IMG/VR virus record: IMGVR_UViG_3300042937_000216
Span: 58,453 to 122,452 of that record
Strand: one strand, 5' to 3'
Origin: a virus
DNA: 64,000 nucleotides
The first letter of the stretch is position 1, and each line of letters starts with the position of its first letter. Below, piece by piece: positions 16,721-24,982 of the stretch. Below the pieces are notes generated by a model. That model was given only the letters and a program-made list of their open reading frames with translations, did no database searches and was not told the DNA's origin. The position numbers were made by a program, and so were the translations under genes.

Positions 16721-16830
16721 TGACAGTTAGGAAACGATTTCAAAGTTTTAGGGTGTTGTTACATTTTAATTTTATTAACGTTACTACTAAGGGTTGTTCC
16801 GGTCGTAACAACATCCTAAATTCCCTTAAA
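16721..16830 (+). ncRNA. candidate structured small RNA
   Basis: About 110 bases between two consensus promoters without a credible ORF. Arms 16747-16762 and 16805-16820 pair over 16 positions (TTTAGGGTGTTGTTAC with GTAACAACATCCTAAA), all Watson-Crick except one G-U, around a 42-base loop. A second set, AAGGG near 16789 with CCCTT near 16823 and GTTGTT near 16793 with AACAAC at 16808, competes with the first, so two folds are possible. The 3' end is not a T-run terminator and is not defined. A 26-codon GTG frame at 16753 lacks a ribosome site. Confidence 0.5.
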
Positions 16831-16835
16831 TAATG

Positions 16836-16892
16836 GTTGACTTTTGGTTAAATTGACTGTATAATGCTATACATACACTAACAACACAGGAG
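16836..16892 (+). promoter_or_regulatory. sigma70 promoter with conserved leader, copy 2
   Basis: TTGACT (16837-16842), 17 bases, TATAAT (16860-16865), then the same leader as at 16361 ending ACAGGAG, seven bases before ATG 16899. Confidence 0.88.
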
Positions 16893-16898
16893 CACAAA

Positions 16899-17219
16899 AT
16901 GGACTTTCAAGCTATTCACAACGAAGCACAAACAGCAGCAACTAACGCTCAAAACGCATTTCTTAAACAACACGGCGAAATAGCCTACTGTGGTTTTGCC
17001 TGGGTTAATGTGTACGTAGATCGTACTAACTCAACAGAAGCTAAAGGCTTACTTGCTGTTGGTTTTAAGAAAGATTATCGTCCTAAATGTTTAAACATGT
17101 GGAGTCCAGGTAACTACCATGGTCAAAGCATGGATGTGTTAGAAGAAGGTGCTCGTGCTTACGCAGACGTACTTACTAAACACGGGTTCCGTGCTTATGC
17201 TGGTTCACGTGCTGACTAA
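16899..17219 (+). CDS. hypothetical early-type protein
   Basis: 106 residues starting MDFQAIHNEAQTAATNAQNA; a helical N-terminus followed by a beta region with aromatic residues (AYCGFAWVNVYVDR). Reads as a conserved small protein of T4-like aquatic phages, but no function is recognised. Confidence 0.7.
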   Translation: MDFQAIHNEAQTAATNAQNAFLKQHGEIAYCGFAWVNVYVDRTNSTEAKGLLAVGFKKDYRPKCLNMWSPGNYHGQSMDVLEEGARAYADVLTKHGFRAYAGSRAD

Positions 17220-17226
17220 AAAGTAC

Positions 17227-17255
17227 TTGACAAACACCCAAAGAGGTGTTATAAT
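17227..17255 (+). promoter_or_regulatory. consensus sigma70 promoter with internal palindrome
   Basis: TTGACA (17227-17232), 17 bases, TATAAT (17250-17255). The spacer holds an inverted repeat AACACC / GGTGTT (17233-17250), which could be an operator. Confidence 0.85.
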
Positions 17256-17318
17256 ACTACAATAATAAGAAAGCGACAAACGCTTCGATTATAAAACGAA
17301 AACTAAGGAGCATAGACA

Positions 17319-18341
17319 ATGACAGGTTTTGTTAAAATTAAAAATGGTACTTATCGTAATCAAGCGATTACAGATGAAGTATTTCCTCTAGTAAAACAAT
17401 TTCAATTAGGTAGCAAAGGTGGTTTTATCACTGTAGACGGCACTGGTCGTTTTGGCAAGGATAAAATACGTGTTACTATCTCTAGTCCTACAGAGTACGA
17501 ACTAGTAGACGCAACAGAATACACAGGCGAAGTAGCTACAGCAGGTGTAGACACACATAGCAAGCAAACAGACGAAGAACGTATTGCTGAAATTGGCTTA
17601 CGTTTTGAAATGCTAGACGAAATGACCAAAGCAGTATTGAACGGTGACATTCGTGCTATGATTGTAAGTGGCCCTCCGGGTGTTGGTAAAAGTTACACAG
17701 TAGAAAATCAAATTGACCGTGCTAACTTGTTTCAAAACATTGCCAACGCAAAACCTAAACACACTGTGGTTAAAGGTAGTGCTAGTGCTATTGGTTTGTA
17801 CAAAGTATTGTACGAATACAGTGACGCTAACAGCGTTATTGTGTTTGATGACTGCGATAGCATCTTGTTTGACGACGTTAGTTTGAACTTGCTTAAAGGC
17901 GCATTGGACAGTGGTAAGTCACGTAAAATTAGTTGGTTGTCGGAGTCACGTGTATTGAAACAAGAAGACATTCCTAACAGTTTCCAATTTAAAGGTAGTG
18001 TAATTTTTATCACTAACTTAAAGTTTGATCAAGTTAAGTCAACTCGTTTGAAAGATCACTTAGAAGCACTACAGTCACGCTGTCACTATTTAGATTTGAC
18101 GTTAGACACTATGCGTGATAAAGTATTGCGTATTAGACAAATTGCTAAAACTGGTCAATTGTTTGAAGACATGGGCATTGGCGAAATTGGACAAGATATT
18201 ATTATCGATTTCTTAGACGCTAACAAGAACAAGTTCCGTGAAATGAGTTTGCGTATGGCAATCAAAGTAGCACAGTTATACAAGAGCTTTCCTAACACTT
18301 GGGAAAACATGGCTAAGACAACTTGTATGAAGATTGCGTAA
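17319..18341 (+). CDS. AAA+ ATPase
   Basis: 340 residues. An N-terminal domain of about 95 residues (beta-rich) precedes a P-loop ATPase: Walker A GPPGVGKS at 118-125, Walker B VIVFDDCD at 173-180, a sensor-1 like FITNL near 228, and a helical C-terminal lid. Only one nucleotide domain is seen, so it would work as an oligomer. Aquatic T4-like phages carry such single AAA+ proteins; target (DNA, protein, or nucleoid) is not known. Four small membrane-protein genes follow directly. Confidence 0.85.
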   Translation: MTGFVKIKNGTYRNQAITDEVFPLVKQFQLGSKGGFITVDGTGRFGKDKIRVTISSPTEYELVDATEYTGEVATAGVDTHSKQTDEERIAEIGLRFEMLDEMTKAVLNGDIRAMIVSGPPGVGKSYTVENQIDRANLFQNIANAKPKHTVVKGSASAIGLYKVLYEYSDANSVIVFDDCDSILFDDVSLNLLKGALDSGKSRKISWLSESRVLKQEDIPNSFQFKGSVIFITNLKFDQVKSTRLKDHLEALQSRCHYLDLTLDTMRDKVLRIRQIAKTGQLFEDMGIGEIGQDIIIDFLDANKNKFREMSLRMAIKVAQLYKSFPNTWENMAKTTCMKIA

Positions 18342-18342
18342 C

Positions 18343-18474
18343 ATGCGGTTGCTAGCGGCAATGACGTATAATTTAATCCTACTAGGAGGTACCGTTTACC
18401 TAGTAGGTTGGCAGGAGTGGAGTGCTTGGTGGTTCCTACTTACCGTAATACTTTTAGCTAGCGGTAAAGACTAA
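18343..18474 (+). CDS. 43-residue membrane peptide
   Basis: ATG 18343 lies two bases after the ATPase stop. MRLLAAMTYNLILLGGTVYL continues through two hydrophobic segments to LLASGKD. Contains a perfect 9-base inverted repeat (18378-18386 / 18399-18407) in the coding DNA. Function unknown. Confidence 0.5.
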   Translation: MRLLAAMTYNLILLGGTVYLVGWQEWSAWWFLLTVILLASGKD

Positions 18475-18487
18475 GAAGGAGAAGTAA

Positions 18488-18649
18488 ATGTCAGTTTATA
18501 CAAAAAGAATTATATTTGCGTTGGTAAGTTTGGTAGTATTGGGAGCAGTTGGTGTTTGGGCACCAGAAGTACAACGCTTCTTAGGTATGTTTGCCCTAGG
18601 TTGGATGTTGATGGACATTGCCAGTGATGTGTTTCCGGAGGGCAAATAA
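18488..18649 (+). CDS. 53-residue membrane protein
   Basis: AAGGAG ribosome site, start MSVYTKRIIFALVSLVVLG, two hydrophobic stretches, short soluble tail. Second of four consecutive tiny membrane genes. Confidence 0.55.
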   Translation: MSVYTKRIIFALVSLVVLGAVGVWAPEVQRFLGMFALGWMLMDIASDVFPEGK

Positions 18650-18650
18650 T

Positions 18651-18797
18651 ATGATTGATTGGCAATTTTGGCTATTGGTAGTTTGGTTATTGTTCATTGG
18701 ATATTGTTTTGGTCGTGCGCATGAAGCGTGGAATCGTTTTAGTCGCAGTATTGATGAACTACAAAAATTATCTAAAAAATTCTCCAACGAGGAGTAG
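18651..18797 (+). CDS. 48-residue membrane protein
   Basis: Starts MIDWQFWLLVVWLLFIGYCF, one transmembrane helix, then a charged cytoplasmic helix (RFSRSIDELQKLSKK). Begins one base after the preceding stop. Confidence 0.6.
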   Translation: MIDWQFWLLVVWLLFIGYCFGRAHEAWNRFSRSIDELQKLSKKFSNEE

Positions 18798-18800
18798 TAT

Positions 18801-18971
18801 ATGTGGAATAAAATTCGTTTTTGGTTGTATGAAAATGATCGACAACTAACATGGTTCTTCATTGGTTTATTTGTTATGTGTTTCTTTGTAGATATGGGTA
18901 AACACAACTATCCAGGCGCACTAATGGATGCTATCATTGTGGCAATAAATTATATACTACGTCCTCGCTAG
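18801..18971 (+). CDS. 56-residue membrane protein
   Basis: MWNKIRFWLYENDRQL followed by a transmembrane helix WFFIGLFVMCFFVDM and a second hydrophobic segment (AIIVAINYIL). CGAGGAG site ahead of the ATG lies in the preceding gene. Last of the membrane quartet. Confidence 0.6.
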   Translation: MWNKIRFWLYENDRQLTWFFIGLFVMCFFVDMGKHNYPGALMDAIIVAINYILRPR

Positions 18972-18989
18972 TATTAAATAGTAGTACTA

Positions 18990-20609
18990 ATGAAAACAGA
19001 CATTCAAATCAATCAATCAGCAGACCTACTACCAATTACAGCCGTTGCCGGTTCTATTAATGTACGAGACGAACAGTTAGAAGTGTATGGTAGTAGGAAA
19101 GCTAAACTAAACATAGAAGCACTTGCTGACCGTCCTGGTCGAGATAGCAAGTTAATCTTAGTAACAGCTATTACTCCGACTCCCGCAGGTGAAGGTAAAA
19201 CTACCACAACTATTGGACTAGCAGATGGCCTACGTAAGTTAAACTACAAGTCAATTGTATGCCTACGTGAACCTGCGCTAGGTCCAGTGTTTGGTATGAA
19301 AGGTGGAGCAACTGGTGGCGGCTATGCGCAAGTAGCACCAATGGAAGACATTAACCTACACTTTACAGGTGACTTCCATGCTGTCGCATCAGCTCATAAC
19401 CTACTAGCTAGCCTCATAGATAATCATTTACATTGGGGTAACAGGCTCAATTTAAACACTAACAACATCACATGGAAACGTGTAAGCGACATGAACGATC
19501 GTGCGTTACGCGACGTTTGTGTAGGTCTGGGAGCCCATAACAGCGTTACACGACAGTCAGGATTTGACATTGTAGTGGCGTCAGAAGTAATGGCTATCCT
19601 ATGTTTGGCCAACGACTTCAAGGACTTAAAAAAGCGTTTAGGTAAGATCACTGTAGGCTACACACAAGACGGTAAGCCTGTTACAGCTAAAGATCTTAAG
19701 GCACATGGTGCTATGGCCGCATTACTAAAAGAAGCCGTTAAACCTAACCTAGTACAGACCTTAGAAGGCACTCCTGCGCTAGTACACGGTGGTCCATTTG
19801 CCAACATAGCACATGGTTGTAACAGTGTTATTGCTACTAAGCTGGCTATGAAGTTAGCTGACTACGTAGTAACTGAAGCAGGCTTTGGTGCTGACTTGGG
19901 TGCTGAGAAGTTTATTAACATTAAGTGTCGTAAAAGCGGTCTTAAACCTGACGTAGTAGTGCTTGTAGCAACAGTTAGAGCCGTTAAACATCAAGGTAAC
20001 TACGACAACCTAGATAAGCATATAGCCAACATTAAGACATGGTATAACCTGCCTTGTGTAGTTGCTATTAATCGTTTTAAAGATGATACTGACCTTGAGA
20101 TTGCGGAATTAATTGAGCACATCAAAGAAACATTTGACATTGAAGCAGTTGAATGTACACACTTTGCTAATGGTGGCGATGGTGCCACAGACCTAGCACA
20201 CGAAGTTGTTATTGCTATTGATCGATCAAAACATCAGATGGCGCTGACCTACGAAGATGATGATACACTGTGCGATAAGATTGAGCAAGTAGCTCGTAAA
20301 ATTTACGGTGCTTACCATATAACTATGGATGCCAAGGTCACTAAACATTTAGAAGAACTACAACGAGATTATGGACATTATCCTGTTTGTATTGCTAAAA
20401 CACAAAGCAGTTTCAGTGATGATCCCGCTAATAAATTAGCCGCAACTGAAGGACATGTCTTAACAGTGCGTGAGTTAAAACTATGTACGGGTGCTGAGTA
20501 TATCGTAGCAGTCTGCGGTAACATTATGACCATGCCAGGCTTACCAGAACGACCAAACGCAGAAAAGATCAGTATCAATTCTAAAGGTGAGATCACAGGA
20601 TTAGATTAA
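18990..20609 (+). CDS. fhs: formate-tetrahydrofolate ligase
   Basis: 539 residues, full-length against the family's usual 550-560. Makes 10-formyl-THF from formate, THF and ATP. Diagnostic blocks: the P-loop [16 protein letters not shown] (63-78), [20 protein letters not shown] (94-113), [14 protein letters not shown] (118-131) and the C-terminal [15 protein letters not shown]. All are intact, so it should be active. In a phage, 10-formyl-THF could feed purine and formyl-methionine synthesis, or draw formate in a one-carbon-using host. Only a weak ribosome site is visible before ATG 18990. A terminator follows. Confidence 0.97.
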   Translation: MKTDIQINQSADLLPITAVAGSINVRDEQLEVYGSRKAKLNIEALADRPGRDSKLILVTAITPTPAGEGKTTTTIGLADGLRKLNYKSIVCLREPALGPVFGMKGGATGGGYAQVAPMEDINLHFTGDFHAVASAHNLLASLIDNHLHWGNRLNLNTNNITWKRVSDMNDRALRDVCVGLGAHNSVTRQSGFDIVVASEVMAILCLANDFKDLKKRLGKITVGYTQDGKPVTAKDLKAHGAMAALLKEAVKPNLVQTLEGTPALVHGGPFANIAHGCNSVIATKLAMKLADYVVTEAGFGADLGAEKFINIKCRKSGLKPDVVVLVATVRAVKHQGNYDNLDKHIANIKTWYNLPCVVAINRFKDDTDLEIAELIEHIKETFDIEAVECTHFANGGDGATDLAHEVVIAIDRSKHQMALTYEDDDTLCDKIEQVARKIYGAYHITMDAKVTKHLEELQRDYGHYPVCIAKTQSSFSDDPANKLAATEGHVLTVRELKLCTGAEYIVAVCGNIMTMPGLPERPNAEKISINSKGEITGLD

Positions 20610-20625
20610 ATATTTTTGTAATACT

Positions 20626-20661
20626 CCATCATACGCTATTGTCTAGCTCCTAGTGTGATGG
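20626..20661 (+). other. hairpin downstream of fhs
   Basis: CCATCATAC (20626-20634) pairs with GTGTGATGG (20653-20661), one G-U, 18-base loop. Lies just ahead of the terminator and may stabilise the fhs message end. Confidence 0.4.
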
Positions 20662-20667
20662 ATCTTT

Positions 20668-20699
20668 AAGCCCAAGTGGAAACATTTGGGCTTCTTTTT
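20668..20699 (+). terminator. rho-independent terminator
   Basis: AAGCCCAA / TTGGGCTT stem, 10-base loop, then C and TTTTT. Separates fhs from the UvsW unit. Confidence 0.85.
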
Positions 20700-20702
20700 C
20701 TC

Positions 20703-20731
20703 TTGCTATTCAGAACTAAAGAAGGTATACT
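20703..20731 (+). promoter_or_regulatory. sigma70-like promoter, leaderless type
   Basis: TTGCTA (20703-20708), 17 bases, TATACT (20726-20731). The ATG at 20738 is seven bases after the -10, at the expected start of transcription. Confidence 0.75.
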
Positions 20732-20737
20732 AATAGT

Positions 20738-21862
20738 ATGTTAAGCTATCATCATGTCGAAGACTACTTAGAATACCTAGCAGGATACGATCCCGGTAGT
20801 CAAGCCATGTGGATCACACCCGTGCGTAAAATTAGTCTTGCTCGATATGATGTACAGATTGTAGACAGCATGGCCAATAATACATTATTTGGTTCAGCGT
20901 TAACTGATCGTCAAGGCGAGCTAGTGATCAAACTGATACTTAAATATCGTAGGCAATTTACCAACAACGGTATTGACATTACTCCTGTAGAAAACCCACA
21001 GTTCAGAATGCCAGTGCGTAAAATTGATCGTAGTAGATCAATTTGGATTGAAGACGATATTATCAAACTAAAGTTTCCCTACAATCAAGATTACATACAA
21101 CAGATACGAGAGTTTAAAGACTCAAGTCAAGGATCTGCTCGCTGGGACAATGATAAAAAATTGTGGGCTGTGGCAATTACTGAATACAATGTCAACTGGC
21201 TAGTAAGTTGGGCACAGAGTAATCAATTTGAAGTATCACAAGGCCTGCTGGCGTTAATGGATCAAATACTAAAGGCAGAACAGAAACCATACGAAATCAA
21301 ATTAGTTAAAACAGCAGATGGATACACTGTCACTAATGCTGCTAAGAGCCTATTAGAATATATTAAACGTTATGATAACGACCCGATTAAACTAGTAGAT
21401 GCTTCGGGCGTGTTGTGCTACACAGTTGATGCCGACATATTAGAACAGTGTTCGATTGATTACGGTCCGGCATTAGAATATATCGGCACCAGACACAATG
21501 TACACCTGAGCCCAGTTACTGATGCTGGGTATTGGGATTGGGTACTAGACTATGCTGAACTAACACAGCGTTATCCAATATGCGTATATGACCCAGGCAT
21601 GTCCACAGAATTAGATTTGAGTAGATTTAGTCAAGACGACATTGTTTATTTTGATCATAATGGCAAAACTAAGACTAGCAATTATAACCCATATGGTGTT
21701 AAAGTAGTATATGCTCGTAGAATTCCTAAGTGTTGGGACTTTCCGGTGCCTTTACTTGTCAGCACTGCCGAAATGATGTTTGGCGGCAAACGACTAGAAT
21801 GGTTAAACAAAGCAGAGAAGATAGTGTACCTAACCAACACTATTATAAATGAGAAAAACTAA
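20738..21862 (+). CDS. conserved hypothetical protein upstream of UvsW
   Basis: 374 residues. The central part (LKFPYNQDYIQQIREF, SARWDNDKKLWAVAITEYN, about 112-150) resembles the HARP-type domain found in SNF2 helicases that anneal DNA, here as a separate protein. Its stop overlaps the UvsW start (TAATG), so the two are co-translated and may act together in branch migration or annealing. Inference from motif and position only. Confidence 0.6.
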   Translation: MLSYHHVEDYLEYLAGYDPGSQAMWITPVRKISLARYDVQIVDSMANNTLFGSALTDRQGELVIKLILKYRRQFTNNGIDITPVENPQFRMPVRKIDRSRSIWIEDDIIKLKFPYNQDYIQQIREFKDSSQGSARWDNDKKLWAVAITEYNVNWLVSWAQSNQFEVSQGLLALMDQILKAEQKPYEIKLVKTADGYTVTNAAKSLLEYIKRYDNDPIKLVDASGVLCYTVDADILEQCSIDYGPALEYIGTRHNVHLSPVTDAGYWDWVLDYAELTQRYPICVYDPGMSTELDLSRFSQDDIVYFDHNGKTKTSNYNPYGVKVVYARRIPKCWDFPVPLLVSTAEMMFGGKRLEWLNKAEKIVYLTNTIINEKN

Positions 21863-23319
21863 TGGCCACAGCTAGACTATTAATTAAAGATGAAGTGAAC
21901 GTAAAGATTGAAGGCTTAGATCTACACGAACGTAAAGAACTCAGTAACAAGTTCAAATATGAAATACCTGGTGCTAGATATTTGCCCGCAGTTCGTTTGG
22001 GTCGTTGGGATGGTAAGGTAGCGTACTTCCAAATGGGCGGTAGCACATACATTAATCTACTCAATGACATTATACCCTATTTAGACAGTCGTGGTTATAA
22101 CATTGAAATTGAAGATGTTAGAGATTATCGTACACAGTTTGATTTCCAACAGGTAACAGAGAGTACATTCGCACACAAGGTATGGCCCGAGAAACACCCA
22201 ATGGTAGGACAGCCTATTACCCTACGTGACTATCAAATTGACATTGTCAATAACTTCTTAACCAATCCACAGTGTATACAAGAAATTGCCACAGGTGCTG
22301 GTAAAACAATCATGACAGCCGCACTAAGTTATAGCTGTGAAGCCTATGGGCGTACAATCGTCATTGTACCAAACAAAAGCCTAGTAACACAAACAGAAGC
22401 AGACTATATTAACCTAGGCCTAGACGTTGGCGTATACTTTGGTGATCGTAAAGAGTTTGGTCGTACACATACTATCTGTACTTGGCAGAGTCTAAACATT
22501 CTATTAAAGAATACCAAAGGTGGTGAAGCAGATGTTACTATCGGTGAGTTCATTGAGGGTGTTGTCTGTGTAATGGTTGACGAAGTACACATGGCCAAAG
22601 CAGATGCGCTTAAGACCTTGCTCACTGGAGTAATGTCACACATACCAATTCGTTGGGGCCTAACTGGTACCATACCCAAAGAGCCATATGAGCAGGTTAG
22701 TCTACTGTGTAGTCTTGGCCCTGTGATAGGTAAACTCAGTGCTAGTGAACTACAAGAACAGGGTGTGTTGGCCAACTGTCATGTGAATATACTACAGTTA
22801 ATTGATCATGTAGAGTACAAGGACTATCAAAGCGAGTTACGCTATCTATTAGAAACAGAAGGTAGACTAGACTACATCGCACAGCTGGTAGAAAGCATAC
22901 GCAAGACAGGCAACACATTGGTATTAGTTGATCGTATAGCACCAGGTAAGGCATTGATTGAAAAGATTAGAGGTGCTGTGTTTGTTTCTGGGGGAACTAA
23001 AGCAGATGATAGAAAAGAAAGCTATGATGAGTTTGCCACAAGTGATGACGTGGTTGCTGTGGCCACTTACGGTGTTGCGGCAGTGGGTATTAATATTCCT
23101 CGTATTTTTAATCTTGTACTTATCGAACCTGGTAAGAGTTTTGTCAGGGTTATTCAAAGCATTGGACGTGGTATTCGTAAAGCAGAAGATAAAGACTTTG
23201 TTCAGATCTGGGACGTAACATCAACATGTAAATTTGCCAAACGGCATATTACAACACGTAAGAAATTTTACAACGAAGCAAACTATCCGTTTGTGGTTGA
23301 AAAGGTAGATTGGCAGTGA
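21862..23319 (+). CDS. uvsW: UvsW-like SF2 DNA helicase
   Basis: 485 residues. N-terminal domain of about 110 residues (GARYLPAVRLGRWDGKV, as in T4 UvsW), a Q-like motif LRDYQIDIV (121), Walker A ATGAGKT (143-149), DEVH box (240-243), LTGTIPK motif III, and a second RecA domain ending with IQSIGRGIRKA motif VI. UvsW unwinds R-loops and branched DNA and helps switch T4 from origin to recombination-dependent replication. Same length class as T4 UvsW (503). Confidence 0.93.
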   Translation: MATARLLIKDEVNVKIEGLDLHERKELSNKFKYEIPGARYLPAVRLGRWDGKVAYFQMGGSTYINLLNDIIPYLDSRGYNIEIEDVRDYRTQFDFQQVTESTFAHKVWPEKHPMVGQPITLRDYQIDIVNNFLTNPQCIQEIATGAGKTIMTAALSYSCEAYGRTIVIVPNKSLVTQTEADYINLGLDVGVYFGDRKEFGRTHTICTWQSLNILLKNTKGGEADVTIGEFIEGVVCVMVDEVHMAKADALKTLLTGVMSHIPIRWGLTGTIPKEPYEQVSLLCSLGPVIGKLSASELQEQGVLANCHVNILQLIDHVEYKDYQSELRYLLETEGRLDYIAQLVESIRKTGNTLVLVDRIAPGKALIEKIRGAVFVSGGTKADDRKESYDEFATSDDVVAVATYGVAAVGINIPRIFNLVLIEPGKSFVRVIQSIGRGIRKAEDKDFVQIWDVTSTCKFAKRHITTRKKFYNEANYPFVVEKVDWQ

Positions 23320-24032
23320 CAACCTTAGTAGCCTGTGGATGTAGTTTTTTAACTACTAGTTATTTTAAGTACCGAGAGATACAGGGCAGTGACTGGCCAA
23401 AATTTGATACCTACGATTTTACTGCTAGTGTGTTAGATGAAATGGCAGAGTTTAATTACTCACACAATGTGAATTTTGTTGATCTATATGCTGTAGATAA
23501 ACAATGGGATTATATCAATTTGGCCAGTCCAGGCGCAACTAATTTTTTTATTAGACTACAAATTGAAGAAGCAGTAAAAATCAAACCTGACTATGTCGTT
23601 GTGGCTGCTACTAGTTCAGATAGATTTGAAATACCCTTAGGTCAATTTGAATATGCCAGATTAACTAAGAACTATAACGAACTTAATAATACTGTTAGTT
23701 CAAAAATGACAGACTGCTATGACCTAACCAAAGAAAAAGAAACAGCAATTAAACATTATACTAGCCAGCTGTTTGATATAGGACTATTAGAAGCAAAAAG
23801 TTATTTTTACCTTCAAAGCGGATTAGATCTATTAGAGAAAAATAATATACCCTATGTATTCATACCGGGTCCAATGAAACATAAAGATTGGCAGGGTAGA
23901 GATATTATTTGGGAAGATACTGGCCCTTGGGATTTACCTTACGGTCTTGCCAAAAACAATAACCATAATGCGTTGGCGGCACACCAAGAGTTCTTACAGA
24001 CTCTTAACGAACTTACTATTAACTGGAACTAA
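23316..24032 (+). CDS. SGNH/GDSL hydrolase-like protein
   Basis: 238 residues from GTG 23316, which overlaps the UvsW TGA as GTGA. VACGCSFLTT is a block I with the nucleophile serine, NLASPGATN gives the glycine/asparagine blocks, and NNHNALAAHQEF near the C-terminus may carry the catalytic histidine. Such proteins deacylate lipids or glycans. Position with UvsW is unusual. Substrate unknown. Confidence 0.65.
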   Translation: MTTLVACGCSFLTTSYFKYREIQGSDWPKFDTYDFTASVLDEMAEFNYSHNVNFVDLYAVDKQWDYINLASPGATNFFIRLQIEEAVKIKPDYVVVAATSSDRFEIPLGQFEYARLTKNYNELNNTVSSKMTDCYDLTKEKETAIKHYTSQLFDIGLLEAKSYFYLQSGLDLLEKNNIPYVFIPGPMKHKDWQGRDIIWEDTGPWDLPYGLAKNNNHNALAAHQEFLQTLNELTINWN

Positions 24033-24034
24033 CT

Positions 24035-24535
24035 ATGTACATACTAACATTAGAAAATCAAGCATATGAGATGAATGAAATACCAGACGAGATCGATGAT
24101 CTACGTTTTGCTATATTAGATAACAGTGATCCAAAGAATCCAGACTATTTCTTTATTCCCTTGATCTTCTTAGAAAGTTTCAACAGTCCGGCATTGGTCC
24201 TAAACATTGGCGGCAACCTAATTAAAATGCCTGCGGACTGGCAGGTACTAATCGGTGAGCCAGACTTTGGGGACCTAGAAGTTATCCCATTAACATCAAT
24301 TAATGACCGTGGCTTTAGTGTGTTTACATTCAATCCATTAGACAGCTTTAAACCTAAGTTTGAACCAATTGAGATAGTGGATATCTATCAAGATGTCAAA
24401 TGGTATTTCCCTAAACTTAAGCCAGGGCAGATGTTAGCAGTGCCAATTAACGAAAGTGAACACCCTATGTGTGCTTACTTTGTCAAAGACATTAGCCGTC
24501 AAAGTGAAGTAGTAGACTACGGTAAGATATGGTAA
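24035..24535 (+). CDS. conserved T4-type hypothetical protein
   Basis: 166 residues; blocks IPLTSINDRGFSVFTFNP, DVKWYFPKLKPGQMLAVP and MCAYFVKDISRQSEVVDY look strongly conserved, as in proteins shared by T4-like aquatic phages. No known domain. Overlaps the next gene by 7 bases. Confidence 0.7.
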   Translation: MYILTLENQAYEMNEIPDEIDDLRFAILDNSDPKNPDYFFIPLIFLESFNSPALVLNIGGNLIKMPADWQVLIGEPDFGDLEVIPLTSINDRGFSVFTFNPLDSFKPKFEPIEIVDIYQDVKWYFPKLKPGQMLAVPINESEHPMCAYFVKDISRQSEVVDYGKIW

Positions 24536-24753
24536 TCAAACTTAATCCCGCTGTGATAACGGACGACATGATGTACGAAGGTGGCGTAGAACCCCTGGAC
24601 AGCGTGCCAGAATATACCCCAATAGCACAAATAAAAGAAGATAAATTATGGGGTGAAATTCGTCGTGCGGCTCGGACAAATAAGACTTTACAAACCGCAC
24701 TTGATCATGCTATAATGATATATAAGTTAAGCGAGGAATATAAAAATGTTTAA
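24529..24753 (+). CDS. small hypothetical protein
   Basis: 74 residues, mostly helical C-terminus (WGEIRRAARTNKTLQTALDH). Overlaps both neighbours (7 and 8 bases). A promoter for the next gene lies inside it. Function unknown. Confidence 0.6.
   Translation: MVIKLNPAVITDDMMYEGGVEPLDSVPEYTPIAQIKEDKLWGEIRRAARTNKTLQTALDHAIMIYKLSEEYKNV
24687..24716 (+). promoter_or_regulatory. sigma70-like promoter inside a gene
   Basis: TTTACA (24687-24692), 18-base spacer, TATAAT (24711-24716), followed by GCGAGGAA and ATG 24746. Likely adds transcripts for the downstream replication genes. Confidence 0.55.
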
Positions 24754-24982
24754 CCCAGAACAATTTAAAGCAAAGAAAAAGCGAGCAGTTGATCCTAATG
24801 CTCCGCCGCGTCCTAACCTATTAAGTCAGGATAAAAAGCTACGTGAGCAACAGGATGTAGTAGTACGCTTACAAATGATGATTAAAGACCAAGCGGAAGA
24901 AATTGCCAAACTAAAGAACAAGTACACTGACATGCAGGCCAGTGTTAATCAAATTTTAAATGTATTGCGCAAAGGTAGATAA
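24746..24982 (+). CDS. small coiled-coil protein
   Basis: 78 residues: a basic, proline-containing N-terminus (KAKKKRAVDPNAPPRPNL) then a coiled coil (about 30-74). Stop overlaps the next ATG. Function unknown; might be a DNA-associated accessory factor. Confidence 0.6.
   Translation: MFNPEQFKAKKKRAVDPNAPPRPNLLSQDKKLREQQDVVVRLQMMIKDQAEEIAKLKNKYTDMQASVNQILNVLRKGR

Noticed and set aside
16753-16833. 26-codon GTG frame within the candidate RNA
   Set aside because: No ribosome site and the start lies in the paired arm; kept only as a way to refute the RNA call.
22404-22775. 123-codon minus ORF opposite uvsW
   Set aside because: Lies wholly inside a well-supported helicase gene, has no promoter or ribosome site, and its composition is that of an antisense frame.
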